Shown here one piece after another: positions 7,049 to 16,657 of a stretch of 64,000 nt of DNA. Numbering within the stretch: the first letter of the stretch is position 1; each line of letters starts with the position of its first letter. The stretch spans positions 1 through 64,000 of the forward strand of contig NZ_RJLN01000006.1 of NCBI RefSeq assembly GCF_003725545.1, written 5' to 3'. This DNA is from Micromonospora solifontis (GTDB lineage: Bacteria; Actinomycetota; Actinomycetes; Mycobacteriales; Micromonosporaceae). The notes under the pieces are model-generated. The model did no database searches and had not been told where the DNA came from. It worked only from the letters and a program-made list of their open reading frames with translations. The position numbers were made by a program, and so were the translations under genes.

Positions 7049-9886
7049 GTGGGCGCAGGTCCCGACCCGGCCGGCCGCGCGGCCACGCGGTCGCCCCGGA
7101 GTCCGGCCGAGAACCGGCGGGCGGTGGCCCGGCGGCGTTCGGTGTTCCGGTTGCGGGACTGGCGGATCCGCACCAAGCTCGCCACCGTGCTGGTCATCCC
7201 GTCGTTGGCCTTCCTGGTGCTGGCCGGCGTGCAGACCCGGGGGCTGGTGGGGCAGACCACCGCGTTGAGCGACTTCGCCCGGCAGGTGGGCATCGGCCGG
7301 CAGATCACCACCGCGGTGGACCGGCTCCAGCAGGAGCGGGACCGCGCCGCGGGTGAGCTGGCCGCGCTGCGCCGGGGCGGCGGCGCCGAACGGGACGAGG
7401 CGCTCGCCGCGCTCCAGCCGCTGCAGGCCGCGTCCGACCGGGCGATGTCCGAGCTGCGCGACGCCGCCGAGCCCCTGGCCGGCGCCAGCGCGGCCTGGCG
7501 GGTCGCCTACGCCGAGGCCCTGGAGGCGTACGACCAGGTCGTCTACATCCGCGCCGCGATCCCGCCGGCGGTGCTCAGCAGCGACACCATCCTGAGCAAC
7601 TACCACCGGTCCATCGCGGCCCTGCTCGACCTGCTGGCCGAGCCCTCACCCGGGGACGACCAGCGGGCGCTCACCGACGCCGTGCTGCGGTACGTGCAGC
7701 TGTCCCGGGTCAAGGAGTTGTCGTCCCGGATCCGCGCCGAGCTGTACGCGGCCGCCCGGGCCGGCCGGTACGACGTCGACGACCAGGTGACCCTGACCGA
7801 CCTGCGGGCCCAGCAGCTCACCGCGCTGGGCGCGTTCCGGGTCGCGGCGACCAACGCGCAGATCCGCCGCTACGACCAGACATCGCTGGATCCGGCGTTC
7901 GTGTCGGCCACCAAGCTGGAGGAGAAGACCCTCCCCAACGGCGCCGCCGAGCCGGCGCTGCTGCCCGCCCCGCAGTGGTGGGCGGCCAGCGAGCAGCGGC
8001 AGGAGCTGCTGCGCCAGCTGGAGAGCGAGGTGCTCGACGACGCCGTACGCCGGGCCGACGACGCCAGCGCCCGGCAGCTGCGCGACACCCTGCTGGTGGT
8101 CGGTGGCATCGTGGCGGTGCTCCTGATCGCGGTGCTGATCTCGCTGCTGGTCGGCCGTTCCCTGGCCCGGTCGATGCGCCTGCTGCGCGGTCAGGCGCTG
8201 CGGATCGCCCAGGTCGAGCTGCCGCTCACCCTCGACCGGCTGCGCGCGGTGAACCGCCCGGTCGGCGCGATCGACGTGGCTCCGGCGGTCATCACCTCCC
8301 AGGACGAGCTGGGTGAGCTGGCCGAGGCGTTCGTGGCGGTGCACCGCAGCGCCGTCGACGTCGCGGTCGACCAGGCGCTGATGCGGCGCAACGTCAACGC
8401 CATGTTCGTCAACCTGGCCCGCCGCAGCCAGGTGCTGGTCGAGCGGCAGCTGGAACTCCTCGACGAGCTGGAACGCGAGGAGGACGACCCGGACCAGCTG
8501 GAGAACCTGTTCAAGCTCGACCACCTCGCCGCCCGCATGCGCCGCAACGACGAGAGCCTGCTGGTGCTCGCCGGCACCGAGTCCAGCCGGCGCTGGAACC
8601 GGCCGGTGGGCCTGAACGCGGTGCTGCTCGCCGCGAGCGCCGAGATCGAGCAGTACCAGCGGGTGCGCCACGAGTCCCGGGCGGAGCTGCACCTGGTCGG
8701 GCACGCCGTCGGCGACCTGGTGCACCTCTTCGCCGAGCTGCTGGAGAACGCCACCGCGTTCTCCCGCCCGGACACCGTCGTGCAGGTCGTCGCGCGGGCC
8801 GAGGGCACCGGCGCGGTGGTGGAGATCATCGACCAGGGGCTCGGGATGAGCCCGGCCGCGCTGGCGGAGGCGAACGCGGTGCTGGCGGAGCCGCCGGCGG
8901 CCGACGTGGCGGCCTCCGAGCGGATGGGGCTGTTCGTGGTCAGCCACCTCGGTGCGCGGCACGGAGTGCAGGTACGGCTGCGGGACGGGGCGGACGGACT
9001 GGTCGCGGTCGTCCGGCTCCCCGCCGACCTGCTGGCGGCCGCCCCCGCCGAGCTGGGCCAGCCGGCCATGCCACGGATGCTGACCAGCCAGGTGGCCGCG
9101 GCGTCCCGGGCGGCGATACCGCCGGTGGGGCCGTTCGCCGGGCCGACCAGCGAGCTGCCGGTGGCCGGGCGCCGTCCGGGCGCGTCGTCGGACGGGCAGC
9201 GGATGCCGTCCGGCGTGCCGGCCGAGCTGCCGGCCGCATGGCAGTACCCGGCGGCGACCGGCCACCCGCCGGCACCGCCCGCGCCCGCCCCCGCCGAACC
9301 CGGGCCGTACGGCCCCGCCGGACCCGCGCCGTATGCGCCCGCCGGACCCGCAGCGTATTCGCCCGCCGGACCGCCACCCTTCGCGCCCGCCGGCCCGGTT
9401 GCCGGTGTTCCCGCCGGGCCGGTCTCCGGGGTGCCGGTCGGGCCGGTCTCCGGGGTGCCGGTCGGGCCGGTCTCCGGGGTGCCGGTCGGGCCGGCAGCGC
9501 CCGCCGGGGCGCCGCCGGCCGTGCCCCGGCAGAACCGGCCGCCGGTGCGGGCCGAGAACGTGCTGGCCCCGGCGGCGCCGGCCGGCGGCGGCTGGTTCTC
9601 CCGGCAGGGGCCGTCGTCGTCGGTGCTCGGTGTGACGCCGCCGCCGGCCGCGACGCCGGTCACGGCAGGGGTCAACGAGCGGGGCCTGCCGGTACGCGTG
9701 CCGATGGCCCAGCTCGCCGCGGTGACCGACACCGCGCGCCGGACCACGCCGCAGGCCCGCCCGGAACCGGATCCGGACGCGGTCGGCGGCATGCTCTCCC
9801 GCTTCTACGGCGGGGTGCGCCGGGCGGAGGCCGAGGAGACCCGAGAGATCTATTTGCCGCGCAGCGAAGGGGGACGACAACAGTGA
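7049..9886 (+). CDS. Conservon sensor-like histidine kinase (CvnA type, nitrate/nitrite-sensing NIT domain)
   Basis: About 945 residues. An N-terminal TM segment ([19 protein letters not shown]) is followed by a long helical extracytoplasmic NIT-like domain (about 50-350) and a second TM segment ([20 protein letters not shown]). A HAMP-like region and a GHKL ATPase domain follow, with N box [13 protein letters not shown] and G1 box DQGLGMSP. No canonical H-box histidine stands out, as in other CvnA proteins. The C-terminal 250 residues are Pro/Ala/Gly-rich, with perfect 8-residue repeats. GTG at 7049 has GGAGG six bases upstream and is preferred over ATG at 6995. Its GTGA end overlaps the cvnB start. 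Confidence 0.85.
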   Translation: MGAGPDPAGRAATRSPRSPAENRRAVARRRSVFRLRDWRIRTKLATVLVIPSLAFLVLAGVQTRGLVGQTTALSDFARQVGIGRQITTAVDRLQQERDRAAGELAALRRGGGAERDEALAALQPLQAASDRAMSELRDAAEPLAGASAAWRVAYAEALEAYDQVVYIRAAIPPAVLSSDTILSNYHRSIAALLDLLAEPSPGDDQRALTDAVLRYVQLSRVKELSSRIRAELYAAARAGRYDVDDQVTLTDLRAQQLTALGAFRVAATNAQIRRYDQTSLDPAFVSATKLEEKTLPNGAAEPALLPAPQWWAASEQRQELLRQLESEVLDDAVRRADDASARQLRDTLLVVGGIVAVLLIAVLISLLVGRSLARSMRLLRGQALRIAQVELPLTLDRLRAVNRPVGAIDVAPAVITSQDELGELAEAFVAVHRSAVDVAVDQALMRRNVNAMFVNLARRSQVLVERQLELLDELEREEDDPDQLENLFKLDHLAARMRRNDESLLVLAGTESSRRWNRPVGLNAVLLAASAEIEQYQRVRHESRAELHLVGHAVGDLVHLFAELLENATAFSRPDTVVQVVARAEGTGAVVEIIDQGLGMSPAALAEANAVLAEPPAADVAASERMGLFVVSHLGARHGVQVRLRDGADGLVAVVRLPADLLAAAPAELGQPAMPRMLTSQVAAASRAAIPPVGPFAGPTSELPVAGRRPGASSDGQRMPSGVPAELPAAWQYPAATGHPPAPPAPAPAEPGPYGPAGPAPYAPAGPAAYSPAGPPPFAPAGPVAGVPAGPVSGVPVGPVSGVPVGPVSGVPVGPAAPAGAPPAVPRQNRPPVRAENVLAPAAPAGGGWFSRQGPSSSVLGVTPPPAATPVTAGVNERGLPVRVPMAQLAAVTDTARRTTPQARPEPDPDAVGGMLSRFYGGVRRAEAEETREIYLPRSEGGRQQ
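9421..9492 (+). repeat. Three perfect 24-bp tandem repeats in the kinase tail
   Basis: Three identical 24-nt units (GGTCTCCGGGGTGCCGGTCG + GGCC) encode (V)SGVPVGP repeats in the disordered C-terminal tail of the CvnA-like kinase. A degenerate fourth copy precedes them at 9397-9420. Exact nucleotide identity suggests recent expansion by slippage. Confidence 0.9.
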
Positions 9887-10305
9887 CGACGTTGAGCCAG
9901 GAGGCCCGCGATCTCAGCTGGCTGGTGAACGCGTTCGCGGAGCGGGTCCCCGGGGTGGCGCATGCCGTGGTGGTCTCCTCCGACGGCCTGCTGGTGGCGA
10001 TCTCCGCCCACCTGCCCCGGGACCACGCGGACAAGCTGGCGGCGGTGACCTCGGGCCTGATGAGCATCACCGCGGGCGCGGCCCAGATGTTCGACGGGGA
10101 CGTCGTCAAGCAGACCGTGGTCGAGATGGGTCGGGGCTATTTCCTGGTCATGCAGATCCGGGACGGCTCGATCCTGGCCACCCTGGCGGCGGCGGAGGCC
10201 GACATCGGCGTGGTCGGCTACGAGATGGCCCGGCTGGCGAAGCAGGCCGGTGAGATGCTCACCCCGGCGCTGCGGGCGGAACTGCAGCAGGCGCTGCCCC
10301 GCTGA
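9883..10305 (+). CDS. Roadblock/LC7 domain protein (CvnB type)
   Basis: 140 residues, mostly one Roadblock/LC7 domain ([31 protein letters not shown]...). In conservons CvnB sits with the kinase, a DUF742 protein (CvnC) and a small GTPase (CvnD) in a membrane complex proposed to work like a G-protein-coupled receptor. The GTG overlaps the kinase stop by four bases, so the two are translationally coupled. Unusually, no cvnC or cvnD follows: the next gene is an opposing GH1 gene beyond a hairpin. Confidence 0.9.
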   Translation: MTTLSQEARDLSWLVNAFAERVPGVAHAVVVSSDGLLVAISAHLPRDHADKLAAVTSGLMSITAGAAQMFDGDVVKQTVVEMGRGYFLVMQIRDGSILATLAAAEADIGVVGYEMARLAKQAGEMLTPALRAELQQALPR

Positions 10306-10306
10306 A

Positions 10307-10352
10307 CCCGGGTGACCCGGCCGGCGGTGCGGCCGCCGACCGGGCCACCGGG
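10307..10352. terminator. Bidirectional hairpin between cvnB and the GH1 gene
   Basis: A 20-bp imperfect GC stem (CCCGGGTGACCCGGCCGGCGG against CCGCCGACCGGGCCACCGGG) fills the gap between the two convergent stop codons. Confidence 0.65.
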
Positions 10353-10353
10353 C

Positions 10354-11847
10354 TCACAGGCCGTTGTCGCGGATCACCGTGCGGTACCAGTGCGCGCTGC
10401 GCTTGAGCACCCGGCGCTGGGTCGGGTAGTCCACGTAGACCAGGCCCCACCGCTGTTCGTAGCCCTCGGCCCACTCGAAGTTGTCCAGCAGCGACCACAC
10501 GTGGTAGCTCTCCAGCGGCACCCCGTCCCGGATGGCCCGGTGCGCGGCGGTGAAGTGGTCGCGGAGGAACTCGATCCGGCCGGCGTCGTCGACGGTGCCG
10601 TCCGCGGCGAGCCGGTCCGGGCAGGGCAGCCCGTTCTCGGTGACGGTGAGCGGGATCCGGCCGTAGTCGCGGGTGACCCGGGTCAGGATGTCGTACATGC
10701 CCTCGGGGTAGATCTGCTGCCAGTCGGCCTCCGAGGTGGGCCACTTGCGGACCGTGTCGCCCTGACCGGTGACGTAGATGGGCGTGTAGTACTGGACCGC
10801 GAGCAGGTCGACCGGGCTGGAGATGACGGCCAGGTCGCCGTCGCGGACGGCCCGCACCATGCGGCTGTCCGGGCCCAGGTCGGCCAGCACGTCCTCCGGG
10901 TACGCGCCCTTGAGGATCGAGTCGAGGTAGAGGCGGTTCTCGTAGCCGTCGTACAGGCGGGTGGCGGTGGCGGCCTCGGCGGTGTCGTCGGCCGGGTAGC
11001 AGGGGTGCAGGTTCAGCGCGGGGCCGATCCGGCCGCCCGCGCCGCTGGCGCGCAGCGCCCGCACGGCGAGGCCGTGGGCGAGCTGCAGGTGGTGGGCGAC
11101 CAGGTACGCCGCCCCCGGGTCCTGCTGGCCGGGGGCGTGGTGTCCCCAGATGTAGCCGTTCTGCACCACGGTCTTCGGCTCGTTGATGGTCAGCCACACC
11201 GGCACCCGGTCGCCGAGGGCGCGGAACATCACGTCGGCGTACTCAGCGAAGCGTTCGGCGGTGTCCCGGTTCTCCCAGCCGCCGGTGTCCTGCAGCGCCT
11301 GGGGGAGGTCCCAGTGGAACAGGGTGGCCATCGGCGCGATGCCGCGCTCGTGCAGCCCGTCGACCAGCCGGCGGTAGAAGTCGAGGCCACGCTGGTTGGG
11401 CTTGCCGGAGCCGTCGGCCTGCACCCGGGGCCAGGAGATGGAGAACCGGTAGCTGCGCAGGCCCAGGTCGCGCATCAGGTCCAGGTCCTCGGCGTAGCGG
11501 TGGTAGTGGTCCGCGGCGACGTCGCCGGTGTCGCCGTTGCGGGTGCGGCCCGGGGTGTGGCTGAAGGTGTCCCAAACGGATTCGCCCCGCCCGTCCTCCT
11601 TGGCCGCCCCCTCGATCTGGTACGCCGAGGTGGCCGCGCCCCAGCCGAAGTCCGGCGGGAACCGCAGCGGCCCGTCCGGGGCGCCGCCGGGGGCGGTGTC
11701 GGGCGCGTCGTCGCAGCCGGCGAGGCCGGTGGAACTGGCGGCGATCCCCGCCGCGACGGCGCCGGCGAGCCCGGCGCGGGCCACGCCCGCGGCGGTCGCG
11801 GACGCGGCGGCACGACGGAGCAGGCGCCGTCGGGTGAGTAGCGACAT
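10354..11847 (-). CDS. GH1 family beta-glucosidase, Tat-type lipoprotein
   Basis: About 497 residues. The N-terminus (MSLLTRRRLLRRAAASATAAG) carries twin arginines, a hydrophobic stretch and a lipobox LAGC. It is therefore probably exported folded and lipid-anchored at the outer membrane face, unlike most cytoplasmic GH1 enzymes. Catalytic residues are the acid/base Glu in LTINEP and the nucleophile Glu in LTVTENG. It would cleave cellobiose or short cello-oligosaccharides to glucose. The ATG at 11847 has a GAGGAGAAC site. A CebR-like operator lies 37 bp upstream, and the divergent GH48 gene shares this control. Confidence 0.93.
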   Translation of the reverse strand: MSLLTRRRLLRRAAASATAAGVARAGLAGAVAAGIAASSTGLAGCDDAPDTAPGGAPDGPLRFPPDFGWGAATSAYQIEGAAKEDGRGESVWDTFSHTPGRTRNGDTGDVAADHYHRYAEDLDLMRDLGLRSYRFSISWPRVQADGSGKPNQRGLDFYRRLVDGLHERGIAPMATLFHWDLPQALQDTGGWENRDTAERFAEYADVMFRALGDRVPVWLTINEPKTVVQNGYIWGHHAPGQQDPGAAYLVAHHLQLAHGLAVRALRASGAGGRIGPALNLHPCYPADDTAEAATATRLYDGYENRLYLDSILKGAYPEDVLADLGPDSRMVRAVRDGDLAVISSPVDLLAVQYYTPIYVTGQGDTVRKWPTSEADWQQIYPEGMYDILTRVTRDYGRIPLTVTENGLPCPDRLAADGTVDDAGRIEFLRDHFTAAHRAIRDGVPLESYHVWSLLDNFEWAEGYEQRWGLVYVDYPTQRRVLKRSAHWYRTVIRDNGL

Positions 11848-11883
11848 GGATGTTCTCCTCGAAGTGACTGGCCGCCCGACGGC

Positions 11884-11897
11884 CGGGAGCGCTCCCA
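11884..11897. promoter_or_regulatory. CebR-like operator upstream of the GH1 gene
   Basis: CGGGAGCGCTCCCA matches the palindromic CebR box TGGGAGCGCTCCCA at 13 of 14 bases. CebR is a LacI-family repressor released by cello-oligosaccharides in Streptomyces. The site lies 37 bp before the GH1 ATG, where it could block transcription initiation. Confidence 0.8.
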
Positions 11898-12042
11898 GCA
11901 TAGGCCGGACGCGGCCGGCCGCGTTGCCCTGGGCGGGCCCGTGGTGCGGGTGGGGCCCGGCCTGGCCGGGCGGCCGGAGAATGGCGGGCGGGTGTCGCTC
12001 GGGGGCGGGGCGAGCGGCGAGGGGTGGGACGCATAGCGAAGA

Positions 12043-12087
12043 AGGCCGGCCGGGAGGCGCGTCGCGCCTGTCCCGTCGGCCTCTTTT
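12043..12087 (+). terminator. Strong hairpin with T-tract inside the divergent promoter region
   Basis: AGGCCGGCCGGGAGGCGCG pairs imperfectly with CGCGCCTGTCCCGTCGGCCT and is followed by CTTTTC, a textbook plus-strand terminator. No gene on the plus strand lies before it, because the neighbours diverge. It may end a small RNA or insulate the GH48 promoter. Confidence 0.6.
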
Positions 12088-12110
12088 CCCGTCGACAACG
12101 GGGGATTAGT

Positions 12111-12143
12111 GTGGGGACGGGGGAGGGCAACCCCCGTCCCCAC
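12111..12143. other. Perfect 13-bp inverted repeat
   Basis: GTGGGGACGGGGG and CCCCCGTCCCCAC are exact complements around a 7-nt loop (AGGGCAA). It lies midway between the GH1 and GH48 genes, with no gene ending here. It could be a second terminator or a structured leader element. Confidence 0.7.
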
Positions 12144-12354
12144 CTGTGATGCACACACGCACGTGTGGAATTGGCGTCCTGCCGTGCGTGTCGCGCGGGA
12201 GCCGGGCCACGCGAGTGGCTCTGGTTCCACCTCCCTCCATGTCGGTGGGTGACGGCTGACGGCGGCGTCCGGGCTGGCCCGTCGTCAGCCTCCGGGGCTG
12301 GGGCATCGGGCACCACGGGTGCACCCGACGATCTTGTACTTGCATCTCCGTCGA

Positions 12355-12368
12355 TGGAAGCGCTCCCA
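12355..12368. promoter_or_regulatory. CebR-like operator 1 of the GH48 gene
   Basis: TGGAAGCGCTCCCA differs from the CebR consensus TGGGAGCGCTCCCA at one base. It is one of two sites 97 bp apart, together flanking the likely promoter of the cellobiohydrolase gene. Confidence 0.8.
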
Positions 12369-12465
12369 TCGGCGATGCTTGTGACTGTAACGCCCGTCAC
12401 CCGTTTGTCAAAGCCCCTACACGAGATCGAAACATCGACCTGCCTGTCCTCCCTGCCCGTTGTGG

Positions 12466-12479
12466 TGGGAGCGCTTCCA
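12466..12479. promoter_or_regulatory. CebR-like operator 2 of the GH48 gene
   Basis: TGGGAGCGCTTCCA matches the CebR consensus at 13 of 14 bases and is the reverse complement of the site at 12355. It lies 218 bp before the GH48 start codon, implying a long 5' leader if transcription starts nearby. Confidence 0.8.
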
Positions 12480-12697
12480 TGGCAGACTCTCAACTCATCG
12501 CGACGCGGAGCCAGCTCGCGCGAGTCGTGGGCCGCCGAGGGCACCCGGTACTCCCGGTGCGGCGCCCCGATCCCCGGCACGGCCGGGTCGACCACCTTTC
12601 CGGGCGCCTCCGTCCCCCCGCGTACGTCCCGTCGACGCGTGGGAGGCGCCCCGCCGGGGCCAGCGGTCCCGGCCCGGTCCGAGGAGACACCGCGCAC

Positions 12698-15604
12698 ATG
12701 AGACTCATGGCCAGACGTCGCCGCACGGCGATGTTCGCCGCCACCGCCCTCGCCATCGGCGGGGTGGCCCTGCCGGCCGGCGCCGCGCAGGCCGCCCCGG
12801 CCTGCGACGTGACGTACGCGCCGAACGACTGGGGCGGCGGCTTCACCGCCAACGTCACCATCAAGAACCTGGGCGACGCCATCAACGGCTGGACGCTCAA
12901 GTGGAACTTCGGCAACAGCACCCAGCGGGTCACCAACGGCTGGTCGGCCAAGTGGAGCCAGTCCGGCACCGAGGTGACCGCGACCAACGAGTCGTGGAAC
13001 GGCAGCCTCGCCACCGGCGCCAGCACCGACATCGGTTTCCAGGGCGTGTACAGCGGCGCCAACCCGAAGCCGACGGCGTTCACCCTCAACGGGGTCGCCT
13101 GCAACGGCGCGCCCGCGAACCAGCCGCCGACGGTGTCCCTCGCGGTCCCCGCCGGACCGTTCCAGGCGCCGGCCGACGTGCCGCTGACCGCCACCGCGAG
13201 CGACCCGGACGGCAGCATCGCCAAGGTCGAGTTCTACCGCAATGGCCTGTTGGTCAACACCGATACCACCGCCCCGTACCAATACGACCTGCTCGGGCTG
13301 CCGGCCGGCAGCTACACCGTGCAGGCCAAGGCGTACGACAACGCCAACGCCACCGCGATCGCCGAGAAGTCCTTCACGGTGAACCCGGCGACCGGCCCGC
13401 AGTTGGTGGCCACCCCGTCGGCGGTGAGCGTCAACGAGGGCGGCACCTCGACGGTGAAGTACACCCTCAGCGCTGCCCCGACCGGCAACGTCCAGGTGAC
13501 CCTCGCCGTCACCGGGGACAGCGACATCACCGTGTCGCCGAGCACGCTGACCCTCACACCGAGCAACTGGAGCACCGGGGTCACCGCCACCGTCTCGGCC
13601 GCCGAGGACGCCGACACCGTCGGCGGCACCGCCACCATCACCGCCTCGGCGACCGGGTACGCGCCGCTGACGGTGACCGTCACCGAGATCGACAACGACG
13701 CTCCCGGCGGCGACAACGCGTACATCAAGAAGTTCCTCGACCAGTACGGCAAGATCAAGAACTCGGGGTACTTCAGCCCCGAGGGCGTGCCGTACCACTC
13801 GGTCGAGACGCTCATCGTCGAGGCCCCCGACTACGGCCACGAGACCACCTCGGAGGCGTTCAGCTTCTGGCTCTGGCTGGAGGCCCAGTACGGCCGGGTC
13901 ACCCAGAACTGGAGCCCGTTCAACAACGCTTGGACGGTGATGGAGAAGTACATCATCCCGTCGCACGCCGACCAGGCGACCGCCGGCGCCCCAGGCACCC
14001 CGCAGTACGCCGCCGAGCACAACCTGCCCAGCCAGTACCCGTCGGCGCTGGAGCCCAACGTCCCGGTCGGCCAGGACCCGCTCCGCTCGGAGCTGCAGTC
14101 CACCTACGGCACCGGTGACATCTACGGGATGCACTGGCTGCTCGACGTCGACAACACCTACGGCTACGGCCGCTGCGGCGACGGCACCACCCGGCCCGCG
14201 TACATCAACACCTTCCAGCGGGGCCCGCAGGAGTCGGTGTGGGAGACCGTGCCGCAGCCGTCCTGCGACACGTTCAAGCACGGCGGCCAGTACGGCTACC
14301 TCGACCTGTTCGTCAAGGAGTCCAGCGCCCCGGCCAAGCAGTGGAAGTACACCGACGCCCCGGACGCCGACGCCCGCGCAGTGCAGGCCGCTTACTGGGC
14401 GCTGACCTGGGCCAAGGCGCAGGGCAAGGCGGGCGACGTCGCGGCCACCGTGGCCAAGGCCGCCAAGATGGGTGACTACCTGCGGTACGCGATGTTCGAC
14501 AAGTACTTCAAGAAGATCGGCAACTGCGTCGGCGCCTCCACCTGCCCGGCCGGCAGCGGCCGCGACTCGGCGCACTACCTGCTCTCCTGGTACTACGCCT
14601 GGGGTGGCGCGTACGACACCTCGCAGAACTGGTCATGGCGGATCGGCTCCAGCCACAACCACTTCGGCTACCAGAACCCCTTCACTGCCTGGGCGCTGAC
14701 CAACGTGCCCGAGCTCAAGCCGCAGTCGCCGACCGCGGTCTCCGACTGGCAGAAGAGCCTCGACCGGCAGTTGGAGTTCTACACCTGGCTGCAGTCCAGC
14801 GAGGGCGGAATCGCCGGCGGCGCCACCAACAGCTGGGATGGCAGCTACGCCCAGCCGCCGGCCGGCACCGCCACCTTCTACGGCATGTTCTACGACGCCG
14901 CCCCGGTCTACCGGGACCCGCCGTCCAACCAGTGGTTCGGCATGCAGGCCTGGTCGATGCAGCGCATCGCCGAGCTCTACCTGCAGACCGGCAACGCGAA
15001 GGCCAAGGCGCTGCTCGACAAGTGGGTGCCGTGGGCCATCGCCAACACCACCGTGGGCACCAACTGGTCCATCCCGTCCGACCTGCAATGGACCGGCCAG
15101 CCCACCACCTGGAACCCGACCAACCCGCAGCCCAACACCAACCTGCACGTGACGGTGACGGCGAAGGGCCAGGACGTCGGCATCGCCGCCGCCTACGCCC
15201 GGACCCTGATCGCCTACGCGGCCAAGTCCGGCAACTCCGCGGCTAAGACCACCGCCAAGGGCCTGCTGGACGCGCTGTCGGCCGCCGCCGACGCCAAGGG
15301 CGTCTCCACGCCGGAGAAGCGGGCCGACTACAAGCGCTTCGACGACGTCTACAACGCCGCCGACGGCCAGGGCCTCTACGTCCCGTCCGGCTGGACCGGG
15401 AAGATGCCCAACGGCGACGCCATCGCCGCCGGCAAGAGCTTCCTGGACATCCGCTCGTTCTACAAGAACGACCCGGACTGGCCGAAGGTGCAGGCGTACC
15501 TCAACGGCGGCGCCGAGCCGGTCTTCAACTACCACCGGTTCTGGGCGCAGGCGGACGTCGCCATGGCGTACGCCGACTACGGCACCTACTTCCCCCAGGG
15601 ATGA
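12698..15604 (+). CDS. Secreted GH48 cellobiohydrolase with N-terminal CBM2
   Basis: 968 residues. A signal peptide ([19 protein letters not shown]..., cleavage after AAQA) leads into a CBM2 cellulose-binding domain (about 33-130, with conserved Trp in NDWGG, GWTLKW and NGWSAKW). An Ig-like domain (about 135-230) and a Calx-beta-like domain (about 232-330) follow. The GH48 catalytic domain (about 338-968) starts at [20 protein letters not shown]. Its general acid is probably the Glu in [12 protein letters not shown]48 enzymes release cellobiose processively from the reducing end of crystalline cellulose. ATG at 12698 has GAGGAGA 11 bases upstream. The product feeds the divergent beta-glucosidase. 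Confidence 0.95.
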   Translation: MRLMARRRRTAMFAATALAIGGVALPAGAAQAAPACDVTYAPNDWGGGFTANVTIKNLGDAINGWTLKWNFGNSTQRVTNGWSAKWSQSGTEVTATNESWNGSLATGASTDIGFQGVYSGANPKPTAFTLNGVACNGAPANQPPTVSLAVPAGPFQAPADVPLTATASDPDGSIAKVEFYRNGLLVNTDTTAPYQYDLLGLPAGSYTVQAKAYDNANATAIAEKSFTVNPATGPQLVATPSAVSVNEGGTSTVKYTLSAAPTGNVQVTLAVTGDSDITVSPSTLTLTPSNWSTGVTATVSAAEDADTVGGTATITASATGYAPLTVTVTEIDNDAPGGDNAYIKKFLDQYGKIKNSGYFSPEGVPYHSVETLIVEAPDYGHETTSEAFSFWLWLEAQYGRVTQNWSPFNNAWTVMEKYIIPSHADQATAGAPGTPQYAAEHNLPSQYPSALEPNVPVGQDPLRSELQSTYGTGDIYGMHWLLDVDNTYGYGRCGDGTTRPAYINTFQRGPQESVWETVPQPSCDTFKHGGQYGYLDLFVKESSAPAKQWKYTDAPDADARAVQAAYWALTWAKAQGKAGDVAATVAKAAKMGDYLRYAMFDKYFKKIGNCVGASTCPAGSGRDSAHYLLSWYYAWGGAYDTSQNWSWRIGSSHNHFGYQNPFTAWALTNVPELKPQSPTAVSDWQKSLDRQLEFYTWLQSSEGGIAGGATNSWDGSYAQPPAGTATFYGMFYDAAPVYRDPPSNQWFGMQAWSMQRIAELYLQTGNAKAKALLDKWVPWAIANTTVGTNWSIPSDLQWTGQPTTWNPTNPQPNTNLHVTVTAKGQDVGIAAAYARTLIAYAAKSGNSAAKTTAKGLLDALSAAADAKGVSTPEKRADYKRFDDVYNAADGQGLYVPSGWTGKMPNGDAIAAGKSFLDIRSFYKNDPDWPKVQAYLNGGAEPVFNYHRFWAQADVAMAYADYGTYFPQG

Positions 15605-15614
15605 GGTGACGACT

Positions 15615-15647
15615 CCGCCACGGGCGAGTGACTCCCGCCCGTGGCGG
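15615..15647 (+). terminator. Terminator of the GH48 gene
   Basis: CCGCCACGGGCG and CGCCCGTGGCGG form a perfect 12-bp stem around a 9-nt loop, beginning 11 bp after the GH48 stop codon. Confidence 0.85.
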
Positions 15648-15855
15648 CCGCCGGCCGGGCACAGGGGGAACGGAGCGCCCGGCCGGCGGACGGCCTGATT
15701 CCCACGGTCAGGCCGGGTGGGCCGGCCGTCCGGCCGACGCAGCGGACGGACCGGCCCACCCTCGCGCCCAAAGTCGAACTTGCCGCGAAAACACCCGCGA
15801 AAATCTGCCCCCCGGGATCACACGACGGGCGGGAACGGAGTAACGTACATCACCA

Positions 15856-15890
15856 AGAGAGGCCGCTCCCCCCGTGGCGGCCTCTCTTTT
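15856..15890 (+). terminator. Second strong terminator with T-tract
   Basis: AGAGAGGCCGC and GCGGCCTCTCT form a perfect 11-bp stem followed by TTTC on the plus strand. It lies at the 3' edge of the opposing DUF3159 gene. The 205 bp before it contain no convincing gene, so it ends read-through from GH48 or a small RNA. Confidence 0.7.
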
Positions 15891-16572
15891 CACGTTCCGG
15901 GGCGGCCGTCCGAATCGGACGGCGCCACCGGATGCCGCAACCCGGGATGACCCGGCGGCAGCGAGCGCCGGATCACCAGCCAACTCACCGCCAGCGTGGC
16001 CGCGACCAGCGGCCAGGCCAACACCACCCGGGCCACCACCAGCGCGAGCACCTGGCCCCCGAGCCAGAGCGGCACGAACACCGCCAGCCGCAGCAGGTAC
16101 GTGGCCGCCCACACCCAGCTGCCCCGGCCGTACGCGCGCAGCAGCGCCGGATCGCGACGCCAGCGCCCGCGCTGCCCCAGCGCCGCGCCGACCACCACGC
16201 CCAGCAGCGGCCAGCGGATCACGACGCTGGCCGCCCAGGCCAGCCCGCTCGCCGCGTTCGAGGCCAACTGCAGCAGGAAGAAGTCGGTGGCCCGACCGGT
16301 CCGCAGCGCGATCAGCGCGGCCACGCAGACCGCGAGCAGCCCGATCAGCACCGAGCGCGGCCGGTCCCCACGGCGCAGCCGCCAGCCGGCCACGCCGCCC
16401 CGGCCGCCACCGCGGCGAGCACCCCGCCCCACAGACCGGCGACCAGCCAACCGAGCGCGAACGCCACCGGCGGCACCGTCGCGTCGACCGCCCCGCGCCG
16501 GCCACCGAGCAGGTCCGCCAGCGACTCCGGCCGGTCCCGGGCGGGCCGCTCCCGCTCCGGCCTACTGATCAT
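15890..16572 (-). pseudogene. DUF3159 membrane protein, single frameshift
   Basis: The frame from ATG 16572 (site AAGGGGAC) reads the DUF3159 N-terminus (ESLADLLGGRRGAVDATVPP, two TM segments). It continues to VLAAVAAGAA and then loses family similarity. The next frame carries the rest (GWRLRRGDRPRSVLIGLLAV..., HPGLRHPVAPSD) with further TM segments and the family C-terminus. A one-base deletion at about 16393/16394 explains this: restoring one G gives GAA-VAGWRLRRGD. The function of DUF3159 is unknown. It may be a true mutation or a sequencing error in a GC run. Confidence 0.8.
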
Positions 16573-16657
16573 CGGCGTCCCCTTCCGGCCCCGTCCTCAA
16601 CCTAGGGGACGCACCCCGGTGGCCCAACGAGCGGCCAGCTCGCGCGGCCGTTACCGT

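Noticed and set aside
11243..14575. 1110-codon minus-strand frame across the GH1 and GH48 genes
   Set aside because: It is antisense to two clear enzyme genes and crosses their divergent promoter region; it is composition-driven.
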